This document shows, in pieces, positions 7,312 to 15,001 of a stretch of DNA of 36,043 nt (within the stretch, counting starts at the first letter, position 1; each line of letters opens with the position of its first letter). The notes under the pieces are model-generated. The model worked only from the letters and a program-made list of their open reading frames with translations, did not search any database and was not told where the DNA came from. The translations under genes were made by a program, and so were the position numbers. The DNA comes from Tychonema sp. LEGE 07203. Its GTDB lineage: Bacteria > Cyanobacteriota > Cyanobacteriia > Cyanobacteriales > Microcoleaceae. The stretch lies in assembly GCF_015207285.1 (NCBI RefSeq), contig NZ_JADEXD010000053.1:1-36043 (forward strand). The letters are read 5' to 3'.

Positions 7312-8766
7312 TTATTTTTGAGTGAGAAACAGCGCTAATTCTGAAATTTCACCAGCGCGCTGCCACTCGGTTTGGCCCCGCCGCACTTTAGTACGATCGG
7401 TAATTTTCTGCACATCTCGCAATTGGTCTTTGGTATAAGGCCCCTCGGCTTTACCGCTGCGGAATACATACCATTGAGGCTGTTCTGACTTTGACTTTTG
7501 AGTTGGTGATTGTGACTTTTGAGTTGGTGATTGTGACTTTTGAGTTGGTGATTGTGACTTTTGAGTTGGTGATTGTGACTTTTGAGTTGGTGATTGTGAC
7601 TTTCTTACAGGTCTCATCCGAGTATTGCCCAACTCTGCCGACATCTGATTGAGTTCGACTTCAACCGGATCGGCAGCCGGTAAACGAGAATTGGACGATC
7701 GCCTTTTGTTTGAAGTTTTAGTTGAGGGCTGGCTGCTAGCAATTGCTACTTCGCTCTGCCACCCCCAGAAATGCCACAGCGCCACCCAAGCTAGCGCCGT
7801 TGCAGATCCTAACATCTCTTCTTCTGTCTCTAACCATTCTGAGTGTTCTCCAAACCAAAAATAACCGATCGCGCTGAATCCGAGCGCTATCAAATAGAAA
7901 TAAATTAAATAAGTCCCGTCATTAGCCGCTAAATGCCAACTGGTTGAGTGCCGCACAAAAGATTGGCTAATTGCTGTTTTGTTGTGTTTCCAGGCTTTTC
8001 TCGCTTGAATCCGGCTGTAACCGGGGGAACCAACAGGCCACCATGTCCCAGCCCAATTAACCAAATGTGCCGACCAATATTGCAAGGCTGCATATCCCAC
8101 AATCCCGCTCAGCAACACGCAAACAACTAACACAAATATTGTCAGCGGCATTAGCTGTCTCGGCACCATTGTGGCAGTGACAATAGTTAGAATAAAAAAC
8201 GGCGTGCCTGTTGCTGCTGGCACCAATAAAATTTGCAAAGTTTTGAGCAAATTTGCATAGAATATCCAGAAGAATTTGAGCAGAATTTTAAACAGCTTTG
8301 CAACGCGGAAGTGATACAAATAAGCAGAAGATATAGCAGTTCCTAAAATTAAAGCAACGATCGCCCCCGAAGATCCGCGCACCGGCAGCATCAAAAGTGC
8401 GATCGCCGGAATTCCCATAACGATGGCAGCAGGCAGCGTCAGAAATGCGACGATACCTTCTCTCCAATGCAGCCAAGCCGATACAGTCGGGGGCGGCTGG
8501 TTGTGGCGGCGGATTTCCACCCACTCGGTAACTTTAGTTAACCCCCAATGGTAGAAGGCAAATAACGGTATTTGGCACGCCCAAGCAAATGCGATCGCAC
8601 CTTCGCCAGAGTTGTTGTAGGCGAGCCTGTAGGCTGCTCTCAATCCGTAGGAAGAATAGTAATAAGCTCCAGGCAGTAACGAAACAATCAGCCAAAAGCC
8701 GCTGCTTAAGGCAAACCCTCTGGCCCATGATGCAGGATGGGGGAGGAACTTCGGCCAGTTATTCAT
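7312..8766 (-). CDS. Polytopic membrane protein with C-terminal GYF_2 domain
   Basis: 484 residues from the ATG at 8766; a TTG nine codons upstream (8793) is possible but less likely. The N-terminal two-thirds has about seven to eight hydrophobic helices (for example GIVAFLTLPAAIVMGIPAIALL and TIFVLVVCVLLSGIVGYAAL), followed by a hydrophilic linker. The linker holds five exact copies of the heptapeptide SQSPTQK (bases 7492-7596). The last 55 residues, WYVFRSGKAEGPYTKDQL...VRRGQTEWQRAGEI, are a GYF_2 (DUF4339) domain, which is thought to bind peptides or proteins. The function is unknown; a membrane protein with a cytoplasmic adaptor domain is the best description. The heptapeptide number probably varies between strains. 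Confidence 0.75.
   Translation of the reverse strand: MNNWPKFLPHPASWARGFALSSGFWLIVSLLPGAYYYSSYGLRAAYRLAYNNSGEGAIAFAWACQIPLFAFYHWGLTKVTEWVEIRRHNQPPPTVSAWLHWREGIVAFLTLPAAIVMGIPAIALLMLPVRGSSGAIVALILGTAISSAYLYHFRVAKLFKILLKFFWIFYANLLKTLQILLVPAATGTPFFILTIVTATMVPRQLMPLTIFVLVVCVLLSGIVGYAALQYWSAHLVNWAGTWWPVGSPGYSRIQARKAWKHNKTAISQSFVRHSTSWHLAANDGTYLIYFYLIALGFSAIGYFWFGEHSEWLETEEEMLGSATALAWVALWHFWGWQSEVAIASSQPSTKTSNKRRSSNSRLPAADPVEVELNQMSAELGNTRMRPVRKSQSPTQKSQSPTQKSQSPTQKSQSPTQKSQSPTQKSKSEQPQWYVFRSGKAEGPYTKDQLRDVQKITDRTKVRRGQTEWQRAGEISELALFLTQK
7492..7603. repeat. 21-bp coding minisatellite, five copies plus a partial
   Basis: The unit TGACTTTTGAGTTGGTGATTG is repeated head to tail at 7492, 7513, 7534, 7555 and 7576 without any mismatch, with a 7-base partial copy to 7603. 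Because 21 is a multiple of three, copy changes only lengthen or shorten the SQSPTQK linker of the membrane protein. Complete identity of the copies points to recent expansion. Confidence 0.95.
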
Positions 8767-8788
8767 AGGTGAGACAATTGGACGGGAT

Positions 8789-9152
8789 ATCAATATTGTC
8801 CCACTACACTGTCTCGGCTGGCAATTTGAAAAAGCGCTCGCGTCAACCGATGTACCGGATGCTGAAGCTATTGTTAAGTTGAAGGATCTTTTGCTTGCTT
8901 GCGGTGACGCGGAATGGCTATAGAACCCATTTGATATCTATGTAAATCTCAGAAACCGGGTTTCTCTCTATATTTCTCGTCACCCAACCAAAAACTCCAA
9001 GAATACCCGGTTTCTCGCCCCTTGCGTAAATCTCACCCCCAAAAACTCAAAGATGTTAAATGGGTTCTATAAAAGCCAGAATGTGTACAATTCAACTGCG
9101 GGCAAGTTCGATCGTTCCGAATCCAAGTCTTTTGATTTTTAGGAAAACTTGA
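8789..9152 (+). pseudogene. Relic of an unidentified gene, split by a 149-bp MITE
   Basis: Reading from 8789, the frame encodes INIVPLHCLGWQFEKAL...KLKDLLLACGDAEWL and hits TAG at 8921-8923, whose bases belong to the MITE. If the MITE (8921-9069) and one TA of its target duplication are removed, the frame continues without a break as KARMCTIQLRASSIVPNPS to a TGA at 9150-9152. The composition is protein-like, with an amphipathic segment before the junction. I do not recognise the family. No start codon is visible, and the upstream part overlaps the start of the divergent membrane protein gene, so this is a fragment. Confidence 0.5.
8921..9069. mobile_element. MITE, 149 bp, 12-bp perfect inverted repeats, TA target duplication
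   Basis: The ends TAGAACCCATTT (8921-8932) and AAATGGGTTCTA (9058-9069) are perfect inverted repeats, flanked by TA on both sides (8919-8920 and 9070-9071). This is the signature of non-autonomous elements moved by IS630/Tc1-mariner-type transposases. Inside are AGAAACCGGGTTTCT (from 8951) and ACCCGGTTTCT (from 9006), so the element carries the same palindromic module that is scattered through the window. It contains no gene. Removing it restores a reading frame in the surrounding relic. Confidence 0.8.
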
Positions 9153-9169
9153 ATTCCGAACGATCGAAC
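9106..9169. terminator. Long near-perfect hairpin downstream of the methyltransferase gene
   Basis: The arms GTTCGATCGTTCCGAATCCA (with three more bases) and their complement ending CGAACGATCGAAC pair over 23 positions with two mismatches, around an A/T-rich loop of about 18 bases. It lies directly behind the stop of the minus-strand methyltransferase gene. There is no T-run at the correct side, so termination is only a possibility. Confidence 0.4.
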
Positions 9170-9180
9170 CTCAAAAAAAC

Positions 9181-9843
9181 CTAACTTTGGCGATAGGCAA
9201 TTACCGCATAAAACGGATCGCCGCCTCCCATCCCCAGCATTTGCATAAAACTCGGCAAGTTAGACTGTTTAGTAACTACTTCCGGCTTACTAAATCCGGG
9301 TATATTCGCTCCTTTGACAGAATCAAAGTAACTCTCGACCAATTTTACCCGATCGCCCTCCGAACCTTCCCGCCAAGCAGCAATTGCTTTTTGATAAAAC
9401 ATCCGGTTGGAAAAGCTGATAATTGCCGCGCCTCCGGGCTTGAGAATGCGGTGAATCTCGGCAAAAATCGCATCCGGGTGCTGCAAATACTGCACGGAAA
9501 CGCAGTTGACAACAGCGTCAAACTCTGCATCGGGCAGCGGCAATTTAGGATTTGCGTTCAAATTCTGCAGGAAATAATGATTCAGTCTGGGATTTTTTGC
9601 CAACTCCTCTTGATTCATGCCGTGGCCTTCGACATGGGCAAATTCCATTTCTTCCGGCAAGTGAGACACCCAACTGCTCATCATATCAAAAATCCGAGTA
9701 TTCGGTTTCAGCCGTTCCCGATACAAATCGGTTAATTGCTGAATAAACCCGTCATCTACATGAGTCACAAATCGGGGATAGGAATAGAACAAGTTGTCGT
9801 CGGTGTCGTCTAACTTGGTGCGTTTGTCGGCGGGAAGCAGCAT
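9181..9843 (-). CDS. Class I SAM-dependent methyltransferase
   Basis: 220 residues. The C-terminal half has the Methyltransf_11-type blocks: LPLPDAEFDAVVNCVSVQYL (motif for the strand and loop after the SAM-binding site) near 105-125 and EIHRILKPGGAAIISFSNRM near 133-152. The usual glycine-rich motif I is replaced by RIFDMMSSWVSHLPE near 50-65, as in a group of cyanobacterial and plant chloroplast methyltransferases of unknown substrate. The protein starts MLLPADKRTKLDDTDDNLFY with an ATG at 9843. The substrate cannot be deduced. No operon partner is present. Confidence 0.85.
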   Translation of the reverse strand: MLLPADKRTKLDDTDDNLFYSYPRFVTHVDDGFIQQLTDLYRERLKPNTRIFDMMSSWVSHLPEEMEFAHVEGHGMNQEELAKNPRLNHYFLQNLNANPKLPLPDAEFDAVVNCVSVQYLQHPDAIFAEIHRILKPGGAAIISFSNRMFYQKAIAAWREGSEGDRVKLVESYFDSVKGANIPGFSKPEVVTKQSNLPSFMQMLGMGGGDPFYAVIAYRQS

Positions 9844-10454
9844 AAATTTCGATCGGAAACTAGATTTACTCTTTCTAGTTTAAGAACAATTAAGAATTGT
9901 AAACACTCTTCCCTGGACGGAGATCCGATACTGGGGGGTTGAGGGTGCGGACATCTTGAAAGCTGCACATCCTCCGCAGCGCCGCAGGCCCAGAGTGCGC
10001 CGGGAATCTGCCGGTACAGCTAAAGTCCACTTAAAGTTCACTAAAAAGCAGTGGCAGTTTCGATCTATCGAACATCCCATCAGTTAAGCTTGAATTTTTT
10101 AGTCTGTTTCAACTGATATCTTGCACCATTGTCAACGGGCTAGAAGCCCGTTCCACAAAGAGTGAATTTCTTGTGGGATGGGCAGGAGAGCCCGTCCATA
10201 AAAAGCTTCCACACGAATGGTGCAACATCTGGGTTTCAACTGATAGAAGAGCACCTGTGGCAAAAACCGGGTTTCTGACCGCAAATTTAGCATCACAACC
10301 TATATCTCTCGTTCAGAAACCCGGTTTTTAAGAGCACACGAATGATGCAAGATGTGAGTTTCAACCGACTTCAGCTTTTAGCCTGGGACTTAAGTCCCGG
10401 CCGATTCCCGGTTTTAGCATAGCTGTCGCCCTCAAAAAATCTGTTTGCACTTGC
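9844..10454. repeat. Repeat-dense gene-free region with nested hairpin elements
   Basis: Several small palindromic modules are packed together. ATCTTGCACCATT at 10118-10130 is inverted as AATGGTGCAA at 10216-10225 and again as AATGATGCAAGAT at 10341-10353. Inside the first pair are the hairpin AACGGGCT-AGA-AGCCCGTT (10134-10152) and a second one GGGC..AGCCCGTCC (10180-10197), similar to the centre of the MITE at 15131. Between the two right-hand copies lies an AAACCGGGTTTC/GAAACCCGGTTT pair (10264-10327). The palindrome GGGACTTAAGTCCC is at 10385-10398. No gene is supported. Confidence 0.7.
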
Positions 10455-10483
10455 TTGACAACTCCCAAAATACATCTTACACT
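10455..10483 (+). promoter_or_regulatory. Sigma-70-type promoter of the MarR gene
   Basis: TTGACA at 10455-10460, a 17-base spacer and TACACT at 10478-10483 match the vegetative promoter consensus closely. The start codon ATG at 10512 lies 28 bases downstream. The motif CATCTTACACTAA overlaps the -10 element and resembles two copies in front of the adaptor gene at 11157, making it a candidate regulator site. Confidence 0.75.
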
Positions 10484-10511
10484 AATAGTACGAACACTAA
10501 GTAATAAGCAG

Positions 10512-10982
10512 ATGGTTACTACATCCACTGTCGATCGCACAAATCTAGCTCAGTGGCACGACGTTCTCGCCCCCTACAGCCTCGGCTACCGGCTCAAACT
10601 GCTGGGGCAGCTAGGGACTCGCAGGCTGCAAGAGGTACTCGAACCCTTTGGGTTAACACCTTTTCACTGGCTGGTACTGTGCTGCTTGTGGCAAGAAGAC
10701 GGTTTGCCAACTTCCAGCATTGGCGACAAACTGCAACAGGTAGGCGGCACGCTGACAGGAGTGATCGATCGCATGGAAGAAAGAGGCCTAGTCCGCCGGG
10801 AAAGAGACACGCGCGATCGGCGTATATGGCGCATTTGGCTGACAGACTCTGGTTCCCAACTGCAAGACGTACTGCCCCCGCTGGTAGCTGAAACCCGCGA
10901 GCGATCTATGGAAGGCATTCCAGAAGCCGATCGACAACTCTTTTCCCAACTGGTCGATCGGGCGATCGTTAATCTTTCCTAA
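10512..10982 (+). CDS. MarR-family transcriptional regulator
   Basis: 156 residues from the ATG at 10512. An upstream TTG at 10455 is in frame but is the -35 box of the promoter, so it is not the start. The winged helix-turn-helix of the MarR family is clear: LTPFHWLVLCCLWQEDGLPTSSIGDKL near residues 48-74, then the recognition helix and wing GGTLTGVIDRMEERGLVRRERDTRDRRIWRIWLTDSG near 79-115. MarR proteins act as dimers and usually repress neighbouring efflux genes until a ligand binds. Here an EmrA-like adaptor gene follows in the same direction after 174 bases, as in emrRAB-type loci, so control of that gene is likely. Confidence 0.92.
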   Translation: MVTTSTVDRTNLAQWHDVLAPYSLGYRLKLLGQLGTRRLQEVLEPFGLTPFHWLVLCCLWQEDGLPTSSIGDKLQQVGGTLTGVIDRMEERGLVRRERDTRDRRIWRIWLTDSGSQLQDVLPPLVAETRERSMEGIPEADRQLFSQLVDRAIVNLS

Positions 10983-11086
10983 ACCGACAAATCGCTCTTG
11001 CGAGTGAAGCGCTGCAACATCTACCTCAACTACATTACAAATAACAGCTCAATACTACGCACCCTATTTGATAGCACCAAAAAAGC

Positions 11087-11140
11087 CGTCTTACTAAATA
11101 AAAACTACGTACTCTAAACAAACGACATCTTACTAAAGTA
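11087..11140 (+). promoter_or_regulatory. Two direct repeats (CGTCTTACTAAAT, CATCTTACTAAAG) before the adaptor gene
   Basis: CGTCTTACTAAATA at 11087 and CATCTTACTAAAGT at 11126 share the TCTTACTAAA core, spaced about 39 bases apart. A related CATCTTACACTAA sits on the -10 element of the MarR gene. The shared motif is a candidate binding site for the MarR regulator. This is inference from position and similarity only. Confidence 0.35.
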
Positions 11141-11156
11141 TCAGGAGTCAAATACC

Positions 11157-12827
11157 GTGAAAGACACAAACGAAATCAACTCAGCAGAATTTAACGGCAA
11201 CGGCAAAGGAGTAGCTGTATTAGAAAAGACGATCGGCGATACAGAAGCCAAAAGCCTACCAGTAATCCCCGCCCCAGAAACAGAAGTCAGCGCCGAACTT
11301 AAAACCGGCCCAGAAACAGAAATTCAACCACCCCTGCAGCCGTCGGAAACACCCAAGAAAAAGTCCAAGAAACCACTGATTTTCGCTGTATTGGGCATAG
11401 GGGCGATCGCAGCAGGCAGCCTCGGCTACAATTACTGGCAATACGCATCCATCCACGAAGAAACCGAAAACGCCACAGTTGCCGGACACATCCACCAAGT
11501 CAGCAGTCGCATCAACGGTACAGTCGCCGAAGTCTTAGTGCAAGACAATCAACAAGTCAAACGCGGACAACCGCTGATTAAACTCGACCCCCGCGACTAC
11601 CAAGTTAAACTGCAACAATCCCAAGCAGCCTTAGAAAACGCCCGCCGCCAAGCCGAAGCAGCAATCGCCAATATTGCCCTCGCCTCTCAAACCAGCCAAG
11701 GCAAAACAGCCCAAGCCCGAGGAGATATTAGCACCGCCAATGCTGGCATTTCCACCGCCCAAGCCGCAATTAAAGAAGCCCAACAAGGCGTACCCGCCGC
11801 CGAAGCTGCAGTCGCCCAAGCCGAAGCCGGGGTGCCCGCAGCAATCGCCAAAGTCACCCAAGCCGAAGCTGGAATTCCCCAAGCACAAGCCAAAGTGACG
11901 GAAGCCGAAGCCGGTATTGCAGCCGCGCAAGCTCAGCTAGTGCAAGCGCGAGCTCAGCTAGTGAAAGCGCAAGCAGATTACAAACGGTACGAAAGCTTGC
12001 AAGAAGAAGGTGCGATCGCCCGCCAGCAACTAGACGCAGCCAGAGCCGCCTACGAAGTAGCCCGAGGCCAAACCACCGCAGCCCAACAAGGAATTGCCCA
12101 AGCTAGAGCGCGCTTAGCCCAAGCCAAGGAAGGCGTAACCGAAGCCCAAGCAGCAGTAGCCCAAGCTAGAGAAGGGGTAAAACAAGCCGAAGCTCAAGTC
12201 GCGCAAGCCAAAGTCGGCGTCGCCAGCGCTCGAGCTAAAGTCGCCGTAGCCCAAGAAGGTATCAGTACCGCCGAAGCGAAACTCGCTGCATCCCAGGGCG
12301 GGTTGCAACAAGCTCAGGCTACGGGCGAGCAAACTAAAGTCAGCCGATCGCAGTATGATGCTGCTAAGGCTGCGATCGCCCAATCGGAAGCTGCGGTTAA
12401 AGACGCTCAACTGCAACTTTCTTACACGAATATCACCGCACCAGCCGCCGGACAAATCGGCCGCAAATCGGTTGAAGTCGGGCAGCGGGTGCAGCCGGGA
12501 ACTCCGTTAATGGCGATCGTCAGCAAGGATTTGTGGGTAATTGCCAACTTCAAAGAAACGCAACTGGCCAACATGAAACCAGGCCAAAAAGTTGAAATCA
12601 AATTAGATGCTTTTGGCAACCGCAAATTTGAAGGTCATCTCGATAGTTTTTCGCCAGCTTCTGGCGCTCAATTCTCCCTATTGCCTCCCGACAATGCGAC
12701 GGGAAACTTCACCAAAGTAGTGCAGCGGATTCCGGTGAAAGTTGTGTTTGATGCCGAAAGCATTAAAGGCTACGAATCTCGGATCGCACCGGGGATGTCT
12801 GCTACGGTAAATGTGGAACTGAAATAA
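11157..12827 (+). CDS. HlyD/EmrA-type efflux membrane-fusion (periplasmic adaptor) protein
   Basis: 556 residues from a GTG at 11157, supported by CAGGAG nine bases upstream. Residues 1-75 are cytoplasmic and acidic/proline-rich; a single membrane helix is near 75-92 (FAVLGIGAIAAGSLGYNY). The first half of the lipoyl-like barrel-sandwich domain is near 107-145 (VSSRINGTVAEVLVQDNQQV). A long alanine/glutamine-rich coiled coil fills about 145-410, made of repeated blocks such as AQAEAG and AQAKVG, and the second lipoyl half with the beta-barrel is near 418-556 (NITAPAAGQIGRKSVEVGQR, WVIANFKETQL). The coiled coil is much longer than in typical EmrA (about 390 residues in total). An inner-membrane pump partner such as EmrB is not adjacent. 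Confidence 0.92.
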   Translation: MKDTNEINSAEFNGNGKGVAVLEKTIGDTEAKSLPVIPAPETEVSAELKTGPETEIQPPLQPSETPKKKSKKPLIFAVLGIGAIAAGSLGYNYWQYASIHEETENATVAGHIHQVSSRINGTVAEVLVQDNQQVKRGQPLIKLDPRDYQVKLQQSQAALENARRQAEAAIANIALASQTSQGKTAQARGDISTANAGISTAQAAIKEAQQGVPAAEAAVAQAEAGVPAAIAKVTQAEAGIPQAQAKVTEAEAGIAAAQAQLVQARAQLVKAQADYKRYESLQEEGAIARQQLDAARAAYEVARGQTTAAQQGIAQARARLAQAKEGVTEAQAAVAQAREGVKQAEAQVAQAKVGVASARAKVAVAQEGISTAEAKLAASQGGLQQAQATGEQTKVSRSQYDAAKAAIAQSEAAVKDAQLQLSYTNITAPAAGQIGRKSVEVGQRVQPGTPLMAIVSKDLWVIANFKETQLANMKPGQKVEIKLDAFGNRKFEGHLDSFSPASGAQFSLLPPDNATGNFTKVVQRIPVKVVFDAESIKGYESRIAPGMSATVNVELK

Positions 12828-12920
12828 GGGAAGGCTCTACACGGATTTTGACACGGATACACGGATGAATTTAACTGTGTTTCCTTGAATGTTAGCTACG
12901 GTACAATAGTATAAACTTAA

Positions 12921-13757
12921 GTGTCTCTGGCGGTTCCTCCGGTGATTTCCAAGCTTCTGTTGCAAAATTTGCCCAGCACTGCCGACCTGCCCTGTTCGGA
13001 CGATACGCCCGTGGATAACGAAGACCAGAACCTCTTACCCAATTTGTTGCTGCTGTCATTGATTTACCTCTGGTCAGCGCGGATGGACTGGTACTTCGGC
13101 GTAGATATGGCGGTGTATCACACTACTGGCGTGAGTCCAAAAGTGCCCGTGGTTCCCGATGGTTTCCTGAGTCTGGGAGTAGAGCGCAAGAAGGGAGGAA
13201 AATCGCGGCGCAGCTATGCCACTTGGGAAGAAAACGAGGTAGTGCCGATTTTTGTGTTGGAGATGGTGTCCCACCGTCCCGGAGGCGAATATGACGAAAA
13301 ACTGCAGCTCTACGCCGAGTTAGGCGTGCTGTATTACCTAATTTATAACCCGGAATTTTGGCAGCGCGATCGCCATCAACCCTTTGAACTGTACAAGCTC
13401 GAAAATGGCGTTTATCAACTACAAATTGGCGAACCTTACTGGATGCCGGAGGTGGGGTTGGGAATTGGGCGCTATCGGGGTATGGTAGGTGGCTTGTCCC
13501 AGGAAATTTTGACGTGGTTCGACGCAGCGGGCGATCGCGAACTAAGCCCCGAAGAGCGGGAAAGACAACGCACAGAGCAAGAGCGGCAGGCGAAGGAACA
13601 AGAGCGACTGGCCAAGGAGCAAGAGCGGCAAGCCAAGGAGCAAGAGCGACTGGCCAAGGAGCAAGCCCAGCAACGTGTAGAACGATTAGAGGAAATGCTG
13701 CGATCGCAAGGTATCGATCCCGATCGATTGCTGGATGCAGTGGATTCTGGCGATTGA
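12921..13757 (+). CDS. Uma2-family (DUF820) PD-(D/E)XK nuclease-like protein with charged C-terminal repeats
   Basis: 278 residues from a GTG at 12921 without a good ribosome binding site. Core motifs of Uma2 proteins are present: VPVVPDGFLSLG near 72-83 (the PD), VPIFVLEMVSHRPGGEYDEK near 108-127 (the E and following K) and YAELGVLYYLIYNPE near 131-145. The last 75 residues are a coiled coil of near-identical (E/A)KEQER(Q/L)A repeats, then LEEMLRSQGIDPDRLLD. Uma2 genes are expanded in many copies in cyanobacterial genomes; despite the nuclease fold, their role is unproven. Repeats in the tail suggest copy-number change. TTGAAT and TAGTAT boxes 16 bases apart lie about 15-35 bases upstream. 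Confidence 0.88.
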   Translation: MSLAVPPVISKLLLQNLPSTADLPCSDDTPVDNEDQNLLPNLLLLSLIYLWSARMDWYFGVDMAVYHTTGVSPKVPVVPDGFLSLGVERKKGGKSRRSYATWEENEVVPIFVLEMVSHRPGGEYDEKLQLYAELGVLYYLIYNPEFWQRDRHQPFELYKLENGVYQLQIGEPYWMPEVGLGIGRYRGMVGGLSQEILTWFDAAGDRELSPEERERQRTEQERQAKEQERLAKEQERQAKEQERLAKEQAQQRVERLEEMLRSQGIDPDRLLDAVDSGD

Positions 13758-13815
13758 GATAGCGGTCTTAGTTTTCCGGAACATCGTCTTTACTTCACCG
13801 CGATCGGGACTACTC

Positions 13816-13947
13816 CTACGCTATTTCTGGCTCGTCTAGTTCCAGAAAAAAGCCCTCAGCATTCATGACTAAATCTTCATCAGACAGCGGTGGAAAGTCT
13901 AAATAAGCTGTGATACCAACTTTGGTCGTAACCTTTAGTGATTTAAA
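13816..13947 (-). pseudogene. Relic of a small antitoxin-like gene
   Basis: Read on the minus strand, 43 codons without a start codon end at TAG 13818-13816 and encode KSLKVTTKVGITAYLDFPPL followed by SDEDLVMNAEGFFLELDEPE. The C-terminal part resembles small cyanobacterial antitoxin-type proteins that end in PPLSDEDLV..AE..FLELD. An in-frame TAA lies just upstream. The rest of the gap 13758-14077 has nothing I can name. It lies in the same orientation as the cassette-like gene at 14303-14920, beyond the attC-like site, so it could once have been a second cassette; this is speculative. Confidence 0.45.
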
Positions 13948-14077
13948 TTAGATCGCTAGGCTTACCCCCCTATTCAAAATAAATCTTTTGCTGAATTCCA
14001 AAACTAAAGATTTAGAATTACTTAGCTACACAGTTCTAAAAACACCTGTTCAAAGACTAGATCCTAGACCTTGTGCA

Positions 14078-14161
14078 GGCTAACGGCTCAAATCAGCGGC
14101 AGACAGGCTCGAACTCAGCACTAGCGGCTCTCAACCGTCTGTTGCATTTGAATTGTTAGCT
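14078..14161 (-). other. attC-like recombination site (integron), 84 bp
   Basis: Read on the minus strand the site starts AGCTAACAATTCAAATGCAA and ends GCTGATTTGAGCCGTTAGCC. The outer 27 bases of each side form an imperfect inverted repeat (shared blocks GCTAAC, TCAAAT, GC and CAGAC) around a loop of about 30 bases. This is the layout R''-L''-loop-L'-R' of integron attC sites, with GCTAAC and GTTAGC as the outer core boxes. Length 84 is within the known range. The third purine of the GTTRRRY core is C here, a deviation. It lies about 140 bases behind the stop of the minus-strand gene 14303-14920, the side expected in a gene cassette. Confidence 0.55.
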
Positions 14162-14302
14162 CTCGTCTGGGCTTCGTGGAATAGCTTTTGCTTGTAAAAT
14201 GCTGGCTGGATCGTCTGTCACAATTCTGTTGTCAAATTCTCCAGTCTCCGTCTCCAGAAATTGAAACCATTGGCTACCTAACTTGTTTACAAAACCTGTT
14301 AG

Positions 14303-14920
14303 CTAATCTGGCGATCTCTCACTGTAAACAGGAATCCACAGAAGGTTTGCATAATTATTACCCGGAATATCAACGTAGTGGTTAAGTGTTAAATAAACGA
14401 AGGCATCTATAGATGTATACGAGTGAGATAAAATTTCACATATTATCCTCGTGATAAATCGAGGTTCAAGAGAAAGAAAATCGTCATTTATTAGAAGTAG
14501 TATTCCCGGTGTGTTTGGAAGATTTAGTTCTCTCTTGGTTTCTTTTAGTTGCTTGTTTGCTTTCTTAAGAATTCGACTTAAAGCAGGTCGAAACAGGCGA
14601 AGTATATCTCCTATATACTCCTCTGGCTGTTCTGCACTCTGAAAAATTGCACTGAGAGTCATCCGGCTTTCCGAGACATACTTCTTGACAAGCTCGATGT
14701 GCTTAGCTCGAAATGAGTCGGTTGTTCCAAAATCAGTTTGTAATGTTTTCAACTCTGCAATAATATTCTCATTGGGAAAAAGATAATCAGCATTTTGAAA
14801 TGAAGGATTGCCAGAGAGAAGGTCAGAAATCTTTTGCCCTTCAAAACTCTTGACAAAGCGATCGAATGTCTCCTCGGTTGGTAGTGCTGGTTTCTCATAA
14901 AGCCAATCAGGTAGATTCAT
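14303..14920 (-). CDS. Hypothetical protein with a D-x10-ExK nuclease-like motif; likely integron cassette gene
   Basis: 205 residues, soluble. I do not recognise a named family. Near the N-terminus, ADYLFPNENIIAELKTL contains Asp45, Glu56 and Lys58 in the spacing and hydrophobic setting of the PD-(D/E)XK nuclease core, so a restriction-like fold is plausible but unproven. A basic helical segment, about 110-132 (LSRILKKANKQLKETKREL), and a second conserved-looking block, TPGILLLINDDFLSLEP, near 138-155 follow. The gene runs opposite to an integrase remnant on its 5' side and has an attC-like site on its 3' side, the arrangement of the first cassette of an integron. It is A/T-richer than the housekeeping genes nearby, consistent with acquisition. 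The frame is intact. Confidence 0.65.
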   Translation of the reverse strand: MNLPDWLYEKPALPTEETFDRFVKSFEGQKISDLLSGNPSFQNADYLFPNENIIAELKTLQTDFGTTDSFRAKHIELVKKYVSESRMTLSAIFQSAEQPEEYIGDILRLFRPALSRILKKANKQLKETKRELNLPNTPGILLLINDDFLSLEPRFITRIICEILSHSYTSIDAFVYLTLNHYVDIPGNNYANLLWIPVYSERSPD

Positions 14921-14953
14921 ACGTGTAAATTTATGAGATTAAATGCGAGATAA

Positions 14954-14982
14954 CTTATAATTGTATCGCAGTTGCGGTACAA
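14954..14982 (-). promoter_or_regulatory. Promoter reading into the cassette-like gene, overlapping a palindrome
   Basis: On the minus strand TTGTAC (14982-14977), a 17-base spacer and TATAAG (14959-14954) form a good sigma-70-type promoter, 34 bases before the ATG at 14920. In an integron this is the position of the cassette promoter Pc. The same bases form the palindrome ATTGTATCGCA..TGCGGTACAAT (14960-14983), 10 of 11 positions paired, which may be an operator. Confidence 0.55.
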
Positions 14983-15001
14983 TACCCACTATAATCCAAA
15001 A

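Noticed and set aside
8767-8793. TTG start extending the GYF_2 membrane protein by nine residues
   Set aside because: No ribosome binding site; the ATG at 8766 gives a normal start.
10455-10511. TTG start extending the MarR protein by 19 residues
   Set aside because: The TTG is the -35 box of a consensus promoter; the ATG at 10512 fits the family start.
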